A stretch of 64,000 nt of DNA. Source: BACL27 sp964203235. GTDB taxonomy: Bacteria; Actinomycetota; Acidimicrobiia; Acidimicrobiales; Ilumatobacteraceae. The notes beneath the pieces are model-generated. The model did no database searches. It worked only from the letters and a program-made list of their open reading frames with translations, and was not told where the DNA came from. The DNA lies in the NCBI GenBank assembly GCA_964203235.1, contig CAXNLE010000002.1, forward strand, positions 930,001-994,000, given 5' to 3'. This document shows, piece after piece, positions 50,159 to 58,324 of this stretch. Every line of letters starts with the position of its first letter. The first letter of the stretch is position 1. The position numbers were made by a program, and so were the translations under genes.

Positions 50159-50572
50159 ATGGCAAAAACTGACGCAAACCCACCGATGATGCCGTATACG
50201 GATGATTACCAACTCGTTGAGGTGGACGCTGAATATCTGAGTAAAGCAGTCAAGCCAAAACAATTCATACATATTGATCAGTCTGAATGCATCATGTGCG
50301 AAGGCTGTGTTGATATTTGTCCATGGAAGTGCATCTTCATGGTTTCGCCAGAAGCAATCACACAAGCTGACGGCACTGAGTTGCCAGGTGATGATCCTTC
50401 AGACAAGGTTGTGTTTATTATTGACGATGATGTTTGCACGCGTTGTGCGTTGTGCGTTGATCGTTGTCCAACAGGAGTAATTATTTTGGGCAAGGTTGGC
50501 GTTGCGCCAGCGACTGGCGAAACTCATATGCGAACGAATAATCATGGCTATTCATACGGCATGCGATTTTAA
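50159..50572 (+). CDS. Ferredoxin-type 2[4Fe-4S] protein in the bc operon
   Basis: 137 residues. Two four-cysteine clusters are clear: CIMCEGCVDICPWKC and CTRCALCVDRCP. Between them is a loop of about 40 residues with DDPSDKVVFIIDDD. It has no signal peptide or membrane helix, so it should be cytoplasmic. Such a protein directly before cytochrome b is unusual for bc1/b6f complexes; it might pass electrons between ferredoxin pools and menaquinone (speculative). Confidence 0.85.
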   Translation: MAKTDANPPMMPYTDDYQLVEVDAEYLSKAVKPKQFIHIDQSECIMCEGCVDICPWKCIFMVSPEAITQADGTELPGDDPSDKVVFIIDDDVCTRCALCVDRCPTGVIILGKVGVAPATGETHMRTNNHGYSYGMRF

Positions 50573-50590
50573 GAACGGAGAATAAATTAA

Positions 50591-51376
50591 ATGGTGCAAA
50601 TGCTTGAACAGAAATCGCGTCTAACATTTAAAGATCGCGCGACAAAATTAAATGAATCATTGCAGGGCAGCCAAGCTTGGAACTCGATATTCCGACCAGG
50701 TTCTATTTTCCGCAAGGGTTACTCAGACTCGCCAAGAAACCGTTCGTATGTAGTTATGAACTCTGTGCTGTATCACTTGCACCCAGTAAAAGTAAAGCGT
50801 CACGCTGTCAAAGTCAGTTACACACTGTGCTTGGGTGGCTTGAGTTTCTTTTTGTTCATCTTGTTGACGATCACCGGAATTTTCTTAATGTTTTTCTACC
50901 GTCCAACATCAGCGAACGCTTGGCAAGACATTCAGTCGTTGCACACGTCGGTGACCTTTGGACTAATGGTTAGAAACATGCATCGATGGGCAGCGCACTT
51001 AATGGTGTTGGCGGTGTTCTTGCACATGGCACGTGTTTTTTATCATGGTGCGTATAAAGCGCCTCGCGAGTTCAACTGGGTGATCGGCGTAATTTTGCTG
51101 ACACTCACACTTTTGCTTTCGTTCACCGGATACTTGTTGCCATGGGATCAACTTGCGCTATGGGCAGTAGCGGTGGGTACCAACATGATGGGATACTCGC
51201 CAGTGATTGGTTCACAAGTTCGTTTCGTTTTGCTCGGTGGAGTAGAGATCGGACCAGAAACTCTTCTGCGATGGTATGTTTTGCACGTCTTACTTTTCCC
51301 ATTCGTTACTGTCATCTTCCTCGCGATCCATTTCTGGCGCGTGCGTAAAGACGGCGGAATCTCAGGACCTCTCTGA
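50591..51376 (+). CDS. qcrB: Cytochrome b N-terminal half (b6-like)
   Basis: 261 residues with four main membrane helices. Heme-ligand histidines are in SLHTSVTFGLMVRNMHRWAAHLMVLAVFLHMARVFYHG and in RWYVLHVLLFPFVTVIFLAIHFWRVRKDGG. PREFNWVIGVILLTLTLLLSFTGYLLPWDQLALWA is the typical b6/cytochrome b block. It ends where cytochrome b6 ends, so cytochrome b is split into two genes as in b6f; most actinobacterial QcrB proteins are fused. GGAG upstream. The stop overlaps the next ATG by one base. Confidence 0.9.
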   Translation: MVQMLEQKSRLTFKDRATKLNESLQGSQAWNSIFRPGSIFRKGYSDSPRNRSYVVMNSVLYHLHPVKVKRHAVKVSYTLCLGGLSFFLFILLTITGIFLMFFYRPTSANAWQDIQSLHTSVTFGLMVRNMHRWAAHLMVLAVFLHMARVFYHGAYKAPREFNWVIGVILLTLTLLLSFTGYLLPWDQLALWAVAVGTNMMGYSPVIGSQVRFVLLGGVEIGPETLLRWYVLHVLLFPFVTVIFLAIHFWRVRKDGGISGPL

Positions 51377-52113
51377 TGGCCGGCATTCCAGAACATCTTC
51401 TTAAGCGAGCGCAAGAGGCACGCGAAAAAGCAGCTGCCGATGCCGCAGGTGCGTCAGCACCAACTGCAGCAAGTAGCGATGCGGGCTCACGAATTCCGGC
51501 TGATTTGCTTGAGCGAAGCAAGGCCGCAAGGGGCGGAGTAGCCCTGGCTGAAAAACCAGGTGCTGTTGTCGCTGCTGCTCCAACAAACGGAAGCATTCCG
51601 TATGGCGCCGGACCTGGTGGACATACTCAGCGATTACTTACTGTTGTTAAATCAGGGTCAATTCAAGATGTCAAAGCAGTACCAGTTGACAAAGTCCATA
51701 CTTGGCCGCACTTATTAGGTATCGAATTCGTTGCGTCGCTTGCGTGCACTGCATTTGTATTTATGTTTTCGTGGTTTGTTAATGCGCCGTTATTGCAAGC
51801 AGCAAACTTTAATCAAACTCCAAACCCATCGAAAGCACCGTGGTACTTTCTTGGATTGCAAGAGTTGTTGACGATGTTCCATCCAATGATTGCTGGCGTG
51901 ACAATCCCTGGAATGGGAATCATCGCCTTAATGTTTGCCCCATATTTAGATCGCAACGAATCAAATCGTCCTGAAGATCGAAAGTTCATGACAAGTTTGA
52001 TGACAGTGCATTTAATGTTCTGGGCGGTACTCGTAATCATCGGTTCATTTTTCAGAGGTCCTGGTTTTAACTTTGTCTTCCCATGGCGTGAAGGCATCTT
52101 CTTCGAATTGTGA
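51376..52113 (+). CDS. Cytochrome b C-terminal half (subunit IV-like) with repeated IPxxLLxR motif
   Basis: 245 residues. Residues ~1-60 are hydrophilic and carry two copies of a short helix: AGIPEHLLKRAQEAR (2-16) and RIPADLLERSKAAR (39-52). The membrane part has TPNPSKAPWYFLGLQELLTMFHP, the hallmark of b6f subunit IV and cytochrome b helix E/F, and three or four helices. It completes the quinol-oxidising Qo site with the gene before it. The N-terminal motif is shared with the cytochrome c at 48522-49343. Confidence 0.87.
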   Translation: MAGIPEHLLKRAQEAREKAAADAAGASAPTAASSDAGSRIPADLLERSKAARGGVALAEKPGAVVAAAPTNGSIPYGAGPGGHTQRLLTVVKSGSIQDVKAVPVDKVHTWPHLLGIEFVASLACTAFVFMFSWFVNAPLLQAANFNQTPNPSKAPWYFLGLQELLTMFHPMIAGVTIPGMGIIALMFAPYLDRNESNRPEDRKFMTSLMTVHLMFWAVLVIIGSFFRGPGFNFVFPWREGIFFEL

Positions 52114-52129
52114 TCGGACTATTACTCAA

Positions 52130-52978
52130 ATGAACTCAACTTCAATCATCACAATTGCAATCGCAGTACTTGCCGTGCTCGGTCTTGGTGTTGTACTAAC
52201 TGCATCACGCCGCTCTGACATTAAGGGTGTTGGCTCACTATCGCGTGAGACTCGTAAACGAGATCGTGACTCGGCGAAAATTGCACGCAACACTTCGCGC
52301 GATGCCGAAAATCAAGGCGTTGAGAGTCGCAGCGCAGTAGCTGTGATGCCGCCGGTCGCAATTGAGACTTGGGTTGCACCAGACGCCGACGCACTTGGTG
52401 AAACACGCCGAGCATTTTTAAATCGGGCCACTGTGACATTAATGAGTGCAAGCCTTGGCGGTTTTGCGGCAGCACTTATAGCGTTCTTATGGAAGGGTGC
52501 CGAAGGTGGCTTCGGCTCAAAAATAAGCGCCGGAAAAGTTGACGACGTGATTGGTCAGATTCGTTCTGCGGGTGGGTTTTTGTATCTTCCAGAGGCGCGT
52601 TCATGGGTTACTGAATATCCAAAAGAGGCGATCTCGAAAGCCGAGGTTGCTTACGGTGGTCAAGGCGCAGTTTTCTCGGGGATGAATGCGGGCGTTGTTG
52701 CTTTATACCAAAAGTGTCCACATCTTGGCTGTCGCGTTCCTAACTGCACAACATCGCAATGGTTTGAGTGTCCGTGTCACGGTTCGCAATACAACCGTGT
52801 CGGAGAAAAAAAAGGTGGACCAGCACCGCGCGGAATGGATCGTTTTGGTGTCTCAGTAAATAATGGAATGATAGTTATTGACACTGGTACGGTTTTCGGT
52901 GGTCCTCCAATCGGAACTAATACAACTGGTCAAGAAGCAGAAGGGCCACACTGTGTCGGCGAGCCAGGAAAACATTAA
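52130..52978 (+). CDS. qcrA: Rieske [2Fe-2S] protein
   Basis: 282 residues from ATG 52130, after the upstream stop at 52113. Two membrane segments (about 4-23 and 108-128) flank a charged cytoplasmic loop. The cluster ligands are in KCPHLGCRV and FECPCHGSQYN (CxH...CxxH), with the extra Cys pair of a disulfide-stabilised Rieske site. It takes electrons from menaquinol at the Qo site and passes them to cytochrome c. It ends directly before the next ATG. Confidence 0.9.
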   Translation: MNSTSIITIAIAVLAVLGLGVVLTASRRSDIKGVGSLSRETRKRDRDSAKIARNTSRDAENQGVESRSAVAVMPPVAIETWVAPDADALGETRRAFLNRATVTLMSASLGGFAAALIAFLWKGAEGGFGSKISAGKVDDVIGQIRSAGGFLYLPEARSWVTEYPKEAISKAEVAYGGQGAVFSGMNAGVVALYQKCPHLGCRVPNCTTSQWFECPCHGSQYNRVGEKKGGPAPRGMDRFGVSVNNGMIVIDTGTVFGGPPIGTNTTGQEAEGPHCVGEPGKH

Positions 52979-54028
52979 ATGATTATTTCTACAACCTCAG
53001 TGGTTTTGGCCAACACGACTACGACGATCGCCTGGGTAATTCTTCTCGCATCAGTACTCGGTTGGATTATCTACGGTTTATCAAATATGCGTTCAGCGAA
53101 ACGTGAAATTGGTTCTGAAATTAAGCTCGCCGCAAACCGCAAACCGTATTACGACGATGAGCGTCTTGAAGGCGAAAAAATAGAGCGCACGCAGTTTATT
53201 GGCCTTGCGTTTCTCGCAATAGTTACAATTGCGCTTCCGCTTTATTGGATTCTTGAGCCTGGCCGCATGGTCGGCGCGGAGAAAGAATTTCAGCACCAGT
53301 TTGAAGAATGGGGTTCAGGATTATTCGCAACCACAGCAGATGGTGGCTTTAATTGTGCAGGTTGTCATGGCGGAGCAAAAGGCGGCGGCGGCGTTGCGTC
53401 GTACGCGATTACTGATCCGAACACTGGCGGAGTAAGGCAAGTCAACTGGAAGGCGCCAGCGATTAATACTGTCTTCTATCGATATAGCGATGAAGAATTT
53501 CGATTCATTTTGAACTATGGTCGTCCGTTTTCGCCGATGTCGGCCTGGGGTCTTGTAGGTGGCGGACCAATGAATGAGCAACAGATTCAAACCGTTCTTG
53601 AATATGTAAAAAGTATTCAGATCCCACGCGACGAAAACGGCAAGTTGCCAGAAGCGAAGCAACAAGAGATACAAGCCGAAGCAGAGCGTTTAGTTAAAGC
53701 GAAGACTTACGCCACGATTGGCGAGGCATTGTTTAATTTAGATCTAGGCAGCGGAAACTTTTCGTGTGCTCGTTGCCACACAAAAGGTTGGTCATATGGT
53801 GAACCACAAATTACCGGTGGCGGTGCGCTTGGCCCGAACCTCACTGGCGGCTCGGCCGTTCGCCAGTTTCCGCAACGCGATGACATGATTGCGTTCATTA
53901 AAGGTGGCAGTGAACTTGGCAAAAAATATGGGCAACAAGGTCAAGGTTCAGGGCGAATGCCCGCATTTGGATTAGTGCTGACCGACGAACAAATCGCCGC
54001 GGTCATCGATTATGTGAGAGGTTTGTAA
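52979..54028 (+). CDS. qcrC: Membrane-bound diheme cytochrome c of the bc complex
   Basis: 349 residues. Two N-terminal membrane helices (about 8-32 and 72-92) precede two cytochrome c domains with CAGCH (GGFNCAGCHGGAKGG) and CARCH (NFSCARCHTKG); Met ligands may be in PFSPMSAWG and GRMPAFG. A diheme c subunit is usual in actinobacterial bcc complexes, although there it comes first in the operon. The gene starts on the base after the Rieske stop. Confidence 0.87.
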   Translation: MIISTTSVVLANTTTTIAWVILLASVLGWIIYGLSNMRSAKREIGSEIKLAANRKPYYDDERLEGEKIERTQFIGLAFLAIVTIALPLYWILEPGRMVGAEKEFQHQFEEWGSGLFATTADGGFNCAGCHGGAKGGGGVASYAITDPNTGGVRQVNWKAPAINTVFYRYSDEEFRFILNYGRPFSPMSAWGLVGGGPMNEQQIQTVLEYVKSIQIPRDENGKLPEAKQQEIQAEAERLVKAKTYATIGEALFNLDLGSGNFSCARCHTKGWSYGEPQITGGGALGPNLTGGSAVRQFPQRDDMIAFIKGGSELGKKYGQQGQGSGRMPAFGLVLTDEQIAAVIDYVRGL

Positions 54029-54841
54029 GTGTTGTCCTTGCTAGCAATAAATTGGGAGCCAGAATTACGCGGCATTGTTATTGTCGCAATCGCTGTTGGT
54101 GTTCTAATCGGTGGAACCTATTTAGTAGTTGGTACAAACTTGGGCGCACGACTTGGTTTTTTAGTTGTTCTTGCCGGATTGTTTGGCTGGATGGCAACAA
54201 TGGGAGCGATTTGGTGGACATACGGAATCGGTCTTAAAGGTCGAGAGCCATCATGGCAACCCGCTGAACCTGTGACGATCGTGCGAGAAGCATCGTTGTT
54301 GAACAGTGCGGAAATTTTAGAGTTGCCGATAGCGCTCTCTGGTGATGTTGCTAACGACGCAAGCAAAGCATCCGCGGCTTTACAAAGTGAAGGTTGGCTT
54401 CTACTTGAAGAATCAGATCCGCGTCGCGGTCAAGCGGTCGCTGCATCAGATGAAATTATTCAACGCGAAGCAGAAGAACTCGTCGCAGGAGAATATCTCT
54501 CGCTTGCCGTTTATGACAAAGGTGGGGAGCGTTGGCCAAAAATAAATGAATCGCTTGATTTCGTAGCGTTCTTTCATAAGCCTCATTTTGCGCTTGTTGA
54601 AGTCGCACCAGTTTTGCCTCAGCGCACAGAGCCTGGTCGCGCGCCGGCTCGGCCAGTAGTTGATGCAACTCAACCGCATCGCTACATACACATGGTCCGA
54701 GACCTTGGTAGTAAACGACAACCTGCAATTTTTATTACGATCGGCTCAACAATTATTTTCTTATTGCTTTGTCAAATCTTGCATCGAAGAGATCTGAATT
54801 TGCAACAGAATCTTGATGAGCAGTCGCCTGCAAAGGCATAA
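54029..54841 (+). CDS. Membrane protein between bc-type and nuo genes
   Basis: 270 residues from GTG 54029, directly after the cytochrome c stop. Two helices near the N-terminus (IVIVAIAVGVLIGGTYLVV, LGFLVVLAGLFGWMATMGAIWW) and one near the C-terminus (PAIFITIGSTIIFLLLCQIL) flank a hydrophilic domain of about 160 residues. No family recognised. Tight spacing on both sides (3 nt to nuoA) suggests it belongs to one of the two complexes. Confidence 0.65.
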   Translation: MLSLLAINWEPELRGIVIVAIAVGVLIGGTYLVVGTNLGARLGFLVVLAGLFGWMATMGAIWWTYGIGLKGREPSWQPAEPVTIVREASLLNSAEILELPIALSGDVANDASKASAALQSEGWLLLEESDPRRGQAVAASDEIIQREAEELVAGEYLSLAVYDKGGERWPKINESLDFVAFFHKPHFALVEVAPVLPQRTEPGRAPARPVVDATQPHRYIHMVRDLGSKRQPAIFITIGSTIIFLLLCQILHRRDLNLQQNLDEQSPAKA

Positions 54842-54844
54842 ATC

Positions 54845-55321
54845 GTGGGTCAGTATCTTCCAATAGTTGTGCTGACAATTCTGGCAATTTTGTTTGGCGC
54901 AGGCTCTGTAGTTGCTTCAAAGTTATTGGCTCCGCGCCGTCCGAACTCTGCAAAAGAAGCGCCATACGAATGTGGAATCGTGCCAAGTCGAGAAGCACCA
55001 GAACGATTCCCGGTGAGTTTTTATGTGGTGGCGATGTTATTCATAATGTTTGACATTGAAATCATTTTTGCTTATCCATATGCAGTTTCAAGTACTGCGC
55101 TAGGCACATATGGCTTCTGGGAGTTCGTTGCGTTTAGCGCCGTCTTTTTTGTGGCATTTGTGTATGTCGTTGCTCGTGGCGCACTTGATTGGGGCCCAAT
55201 TAATAAGCCTCGTCAATTATTGACAATTGACGACGACATTTTTTCGGCGTCGCGTACCACTGCGACAACTATTCGTCGTGTTGGTCTAGATGGCCGTCGT
55301 CCTGAGAAAGTCTCGTCATAA
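54845..55321 (+). CDS. nuoA: NADH-quinone oxidoreductase subunit A
   Basis: 158 residues from GTG 54845, about 35 longer than typical because of a C-terminal tail. Three membrane helices; the signature KEAPYECGIVPSREAPERFPVSFYVVAMLFIMFDIEIIFAYP is clear. It forms part of the quinone-site region of complex I in the membrane. Its stop overlaps the nuoB ATG by one base. Confidence 0.94.
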   Translation: MGQYLPIVVLTILAILFGAGSVVASKLLAPRRPNSAKEAPYECGIVPSREAPERFPVSFYVVAMLFIMFDIEIIFAYPYAVSSTALGTYGFWEFVAFSAVFFVAFVYVVARGALDWGPINKPRQLLTIDDDIFSASRTTATTIRRVGLDGRRPEKVSS

Positions 55322-55905
55322 TGGGAGCCGTTCGCGACGTATTAGATGATGGCCTCGGAGGTCTTGAGCATAACTTTCTAACGGGCCGCGTTGAAGATCT
55401 CGTTAAGTGGTCTCGCTCGCGCTCTAGTTGGGCCGCAACATTCGGTTTGGCATGTTGCGCAATTGAGATGATGGCCTCAGGCACTGCGCATTATGATTTG
55501 GCGCGTTTCGGAATGGAAGTATTTCGCGCATCACCTCGTCAAGCAGACATCATGATCGTCGCTGGACGCGTCAGTCAAAAGATGGCGCCAGTCTTGCGCC
55601 AGGTCTACGACCAAATGATGGAACCTAAATGGGTTATCTCAATGGGTGTTTGCGCCAGCAGCGGTGGAATGTTCAACAACTATGCAATTGTTCAGGGTGT
55701 CGATCAGATTGTGCCTGTTGATGTGTATGCACCTGGTTGCCCACCTACTCCTGAAACTTTGATACATGCAATCGAAACTTTGCATCAGTTAATAGAAGAC
55801 GGCGAGATCATGAAGCGTCGCGCATCAACTGGTGCGGGCGCACAAGTTCATATTCAAGAAATCCCTGCTGGATCAATAACTCCAGTTATTCTCGGAAAGC
55901 GTTAA
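55321..55905 (+). CDS. nuoB: NADH-quinone oxidoreductase subunit B
   Basis: 194 residues. The N2 [4Fe-4S] ligands are present: the CC pair in FGLACCAIEMM, Cys in SMGVCASSGGMF and Cys in YAPGCPPTPE. N2 passes electrons to menaquinone. Peripheral-arm subunit at the membrane interface. Confidence 0.96.
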   Translation: MGAVRDVLDDGLGGLEHNFLTGRVEDLVKWSRSRSSWAATFGLACCAIEMMASGTAHYDLARFGMEVFRASPRQADIMIVAGRVSQKMAPVLRQVYDQMMEPKWVISMGVCASSGGMFNNYAIVQGVDQIVPVDVYAPGCPPTPETLIHAIETLHQLIEDGEIMKRRASTGAGAQVHIQEIPAGSITPVILGKR

Positions 55906-55908
55906 GAA

Positions 55909-56376
55909 ATGACGCAAACAGCTGGCGCCTCTGCCGATGATGTTCGTTTCGTCGCCAAAGCTGATTATCTAAAAACACTTACTGCACTTCGCAGTGAGGG
56001 TTTCGAGATGTGTGCAGATCTAACAGCAGTCGATTTCTTAACACACCCAGGTCGACCACTCGTTGCTGAAGTTGCCAGTCGAATAACACTCGAACGTTTC
56101 GAATTAGTTGTGAATTTGCTTTCGCTTTCGCAACGCCGGCGGGTTAGATTGCGCGTGCAAATTTCTGAATCCGACACATCTATTGATTCGGCGTTTGATC
56201 TTTATCCAGGCACAGAAGCTATGGAGCGTGAGGTCTACGACATGTTCGGCATCACGTTCACAGGTCATCCTGATTTAACGAGAATATTAATGCCAGAAGA
56301 TTGGATCGGGTTTCCATTGCGCAAGGACTACTCGCAAGGAAATATTCCAGTGCAGTTCAAAGGTGCAGCCTCGTGA
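55909..56376 (+). CDS. nuoC: NADH-quinone oxidoreductase subunit C
   Basis: 155 residues, at the short end for the family. The conserved C-terminal block EREVYDMFGITFTGHPDLTRILMPEDWIGFPLRKDY is intact. Peripheral-arm structural subunit. Its stop overlaps the nuoD GTG (GTGA). Confidence 0.94.
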   Translation: MTQTAGASADDVRFVAKADYLKTLTALRSEGFEMCADLTAVDFLTHPGRPLVAEVASRITLERFELVVNLLSLSQRRRVRLRVQISESDTSIDSAFDLYPGTEAMEREVYDMFGITFTGHPDLTRILMPEDWIGFPLRKDYSQGNIPVQFKGAAS

Positions 56377-57713
56377 CAATGATTAAAAACCCAACCGAAA
56401 CAGTTTCTGCTGGAACCTCAGAAGGCGGCCAAGAATTGCAATTGCGTGCCGACATGTCGGCCAAGGCTGTGCTTCGCGAGTCTGGTGCAGTTTTAAGAAT
56501 GAGTGAGTCTCAGGTTGCATCACTTGCCGATACTCGTAGCGAAGATCAGACAATGATCATCAACATGGGCCCACAACATCCGAGCACGCACGGAGTATTG
56601 CGCCTGATGCTCGAACTAAAGGGTGAAACTGTTTTGCGTTGTAAGCCTGTCATTGGATACCTGCACACCGGAATGGAAAAAACTGGTGAGTCGTTGACGT
56701 ATATGCAGGGCGGCACCAATGTCACGCGAATGGATTATGCGTCACCATTAAATAACGAACTCGTATTCTCAATGGCTACCGAGAAACTTCTCGGCATTGA
56801 CGGAGATATTCCAGAGCGAGCAGTGTGGATTCGAATGATGCTCTCAGAACTAAATCGCATCAGTAGTCATTTATTGTTTATGGCGACGAACGGCATGGAC
56901 ATTGGCGCAGTTTCGATGATGCTCTACGGTTTTCGCGAGCGTGAAGAAGTTCTGCGCTTCTTCCAAAAAGTTACTGGCTTAAGAATGAATCACAACTTCA
57001 TTCGTCCAGGGGGAGTTGCAGCAGATCTGCCTGCAGGCTGGCGAGATGATGTGCTTGGTTTGTTAGATGCGTTACCAGAGCGTCTGGCCGAGTACGAAAT
57101 ATTAATGACCGGTCAGCCAATCTGGCGCGAGAGACTGCAAGGTGTTGGCGTAATTACTCGTGATGAAGCTATTGCATTAAGTGCAACCGGACCAATATTA
57201 CGAAGCACAGGTCTGGCGTGGGATCTCCGTCGGGATCTGCCGTATTTACGATACGACGAAGTTGAATTCGATGTGATTGTCGGCAGTTACGGGGATGCAT
57301 TTGATCGCTACTCGATTCGACTCAATGAAATTCGCGAGTCAATGCGAATCGTTCGACAAATTTTAGATCGCATGCCACAAGGCGACTACCGAATTCAGGA
57401 TAAAAAAGTTACTCCACCGCCACGCGGACGGATTGATGAATCAATGGAAGCATTAATCCACCACTTTAAAATTTTTACTGAAGGTTTCAAAGTGCCAGAA
57501 GGTGAAACGTATGTCGCAATTGAAAGTCCACGGGGCGAAATCGGTTGTTATATTGCCAGCGATGGTTCATCAACTCCGTATCGAATGCACGTGCGTGCAC
57601 CAAGTTTTGTAAATATTCAGTCAATGCCGTTAATGATGCATGGCGGGTTGATTGCTGATGCAGTAGCCGTTATTTCTTCAGTTGATCCAGTTCTTGGTGA
57701 GGTTGATCGATGA
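56373..57713 (+). CDS. nuoD: NADH-quinone oxidoreductase subunit D
   Basis: 446 residues from GTG 56373, overlapping the nuoC stop as GTGA; ATG 56379 is possible. About 60 extra N-terminal residues precede the standard start of the family core, TMIINMGPQHPSTHGVLRLMLEL. Later blocks include GYLHTGMEKTGE, YASPLNNELVF, MHVRAPSFVN and VISSVDPVLGEVDR at the C-terminus. It lines the quinone cavity with NuoB. The N-terminal extension has no evident motif. Confidence 0.95.
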   Translation: MTMIKNPTETVSAGTSEGGQELQLRADMSAKAVLRESGAVLRMSESQVASLADTRSEDQTMIINMGPQHPSTHGVLRLMLELKGETVLRCKPVIGYLHTGMEKTGESLTYMQGGTNVTRMDYASPLNNELVFSMATEKLLGIDGDIPERAVWIRMMLSELNRISSHLLFMATNGMDIGAVSMMLYGFREREEVLRFFQKVTGLRMNHNFIRPGGVAADLPAGWRDDVLGLLDALPERLAEYEILMTGQPIWRERLQGVGVITRDEAIALSATGPILRSTGLAWDLRRDLPYLRYDEVEFDVIVGSYGDAFDRYSIRLNEIRESMRIVRQILDRMPQGDYRIQDKKVTPPPRGRIDESMEALIHHFKIFTEGFKVPEGETYVAIESPRGEIGCYIASDGSSTPYRMHVRAPSFVNIQSMPLMMHGGLIADAVAVISSVDPVLGEVDR

Positions 57714-58324
57714 GTCGTTTATCTGAAAAAAATTTAGTGATAGCCAAAGAGATTATTGCTCGGTATCCGCGCCAAAAATCGGCCTTGATTCCTTTGTTGC
57801 ACTTGGCCCAAGAGCAAACCGGTTATATAAGCCGTGAAGCAATGGTGCATCTCGGCGAACTTGTTGGTGTCACCTCTGCCGAGGTATTTGGCACGGCGTC
57901 TTTTTATGAGATGTTTCGGTTTGAACCGATCGGAAAATATTTAGTCAATATTTGTGGAACGATGTCATGTGCTTTGATGGGCGCCGAAGAACTAATGCAC
58001 CATGCCGAAAAGCGTCTTGGTGTTAAAGCAGGTGGCACAACTCAAGACGGTATGGTCACTCTGGCTCACGCAGAATGTCAGGCGGCGTGCACAGAAGCCC
58101 CGTGTCTGCAAGTCAATTATCGATATCGCTTACGCGTTACAACAGCAGATCTTGACAATCTGATTGACGATCTAAAAGCCGGAAAACTATCCGACGAAAT
58201 TCCTGCGCACGGCGTGCTTGCAAAAGTTCGTCAAGTAATTCCTGCTGATCGTGCAGTCGGCGCGGTCGATCCAGAACTTGTCACTGAGTCACCAGTTTGG
58301 TTAAACGGAAAGGCGGCGTTATGA
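57710..58324 (+). CDS. nuoE: NADH-quinone oxidoreductase subunit E
   Basis: 204 residues. The N1a [2Fe-2S] ligands are Cys in ICGTMSC and in ECQAACTEAPC. Thioredoxin-like fold; it works with NuoF in the NADH-oxidising module. ATGA overlaps at both ends (with nuoD and nuoF). The C-terminal 40 residues extend past the usual domain. Confidence 0.94.
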   Translation: MSRLSEKNLVIAKEIIARYPRQKSALIPLLHLAQEQTGYISREAMVHLGELVGVTSAEVFGTASFYEMFRFEPIGKYLVNICGTMSCALMGAEELMHHAEKRLGVKAGGTTQDGMVTLAHAECQAACTEAPCLQVNYRYRLRVTTADLDNLIDDLKAGKLSDEIPAHGVLAKVRQVIPADRAVGAVDPELVTESPVWLNGKAAL

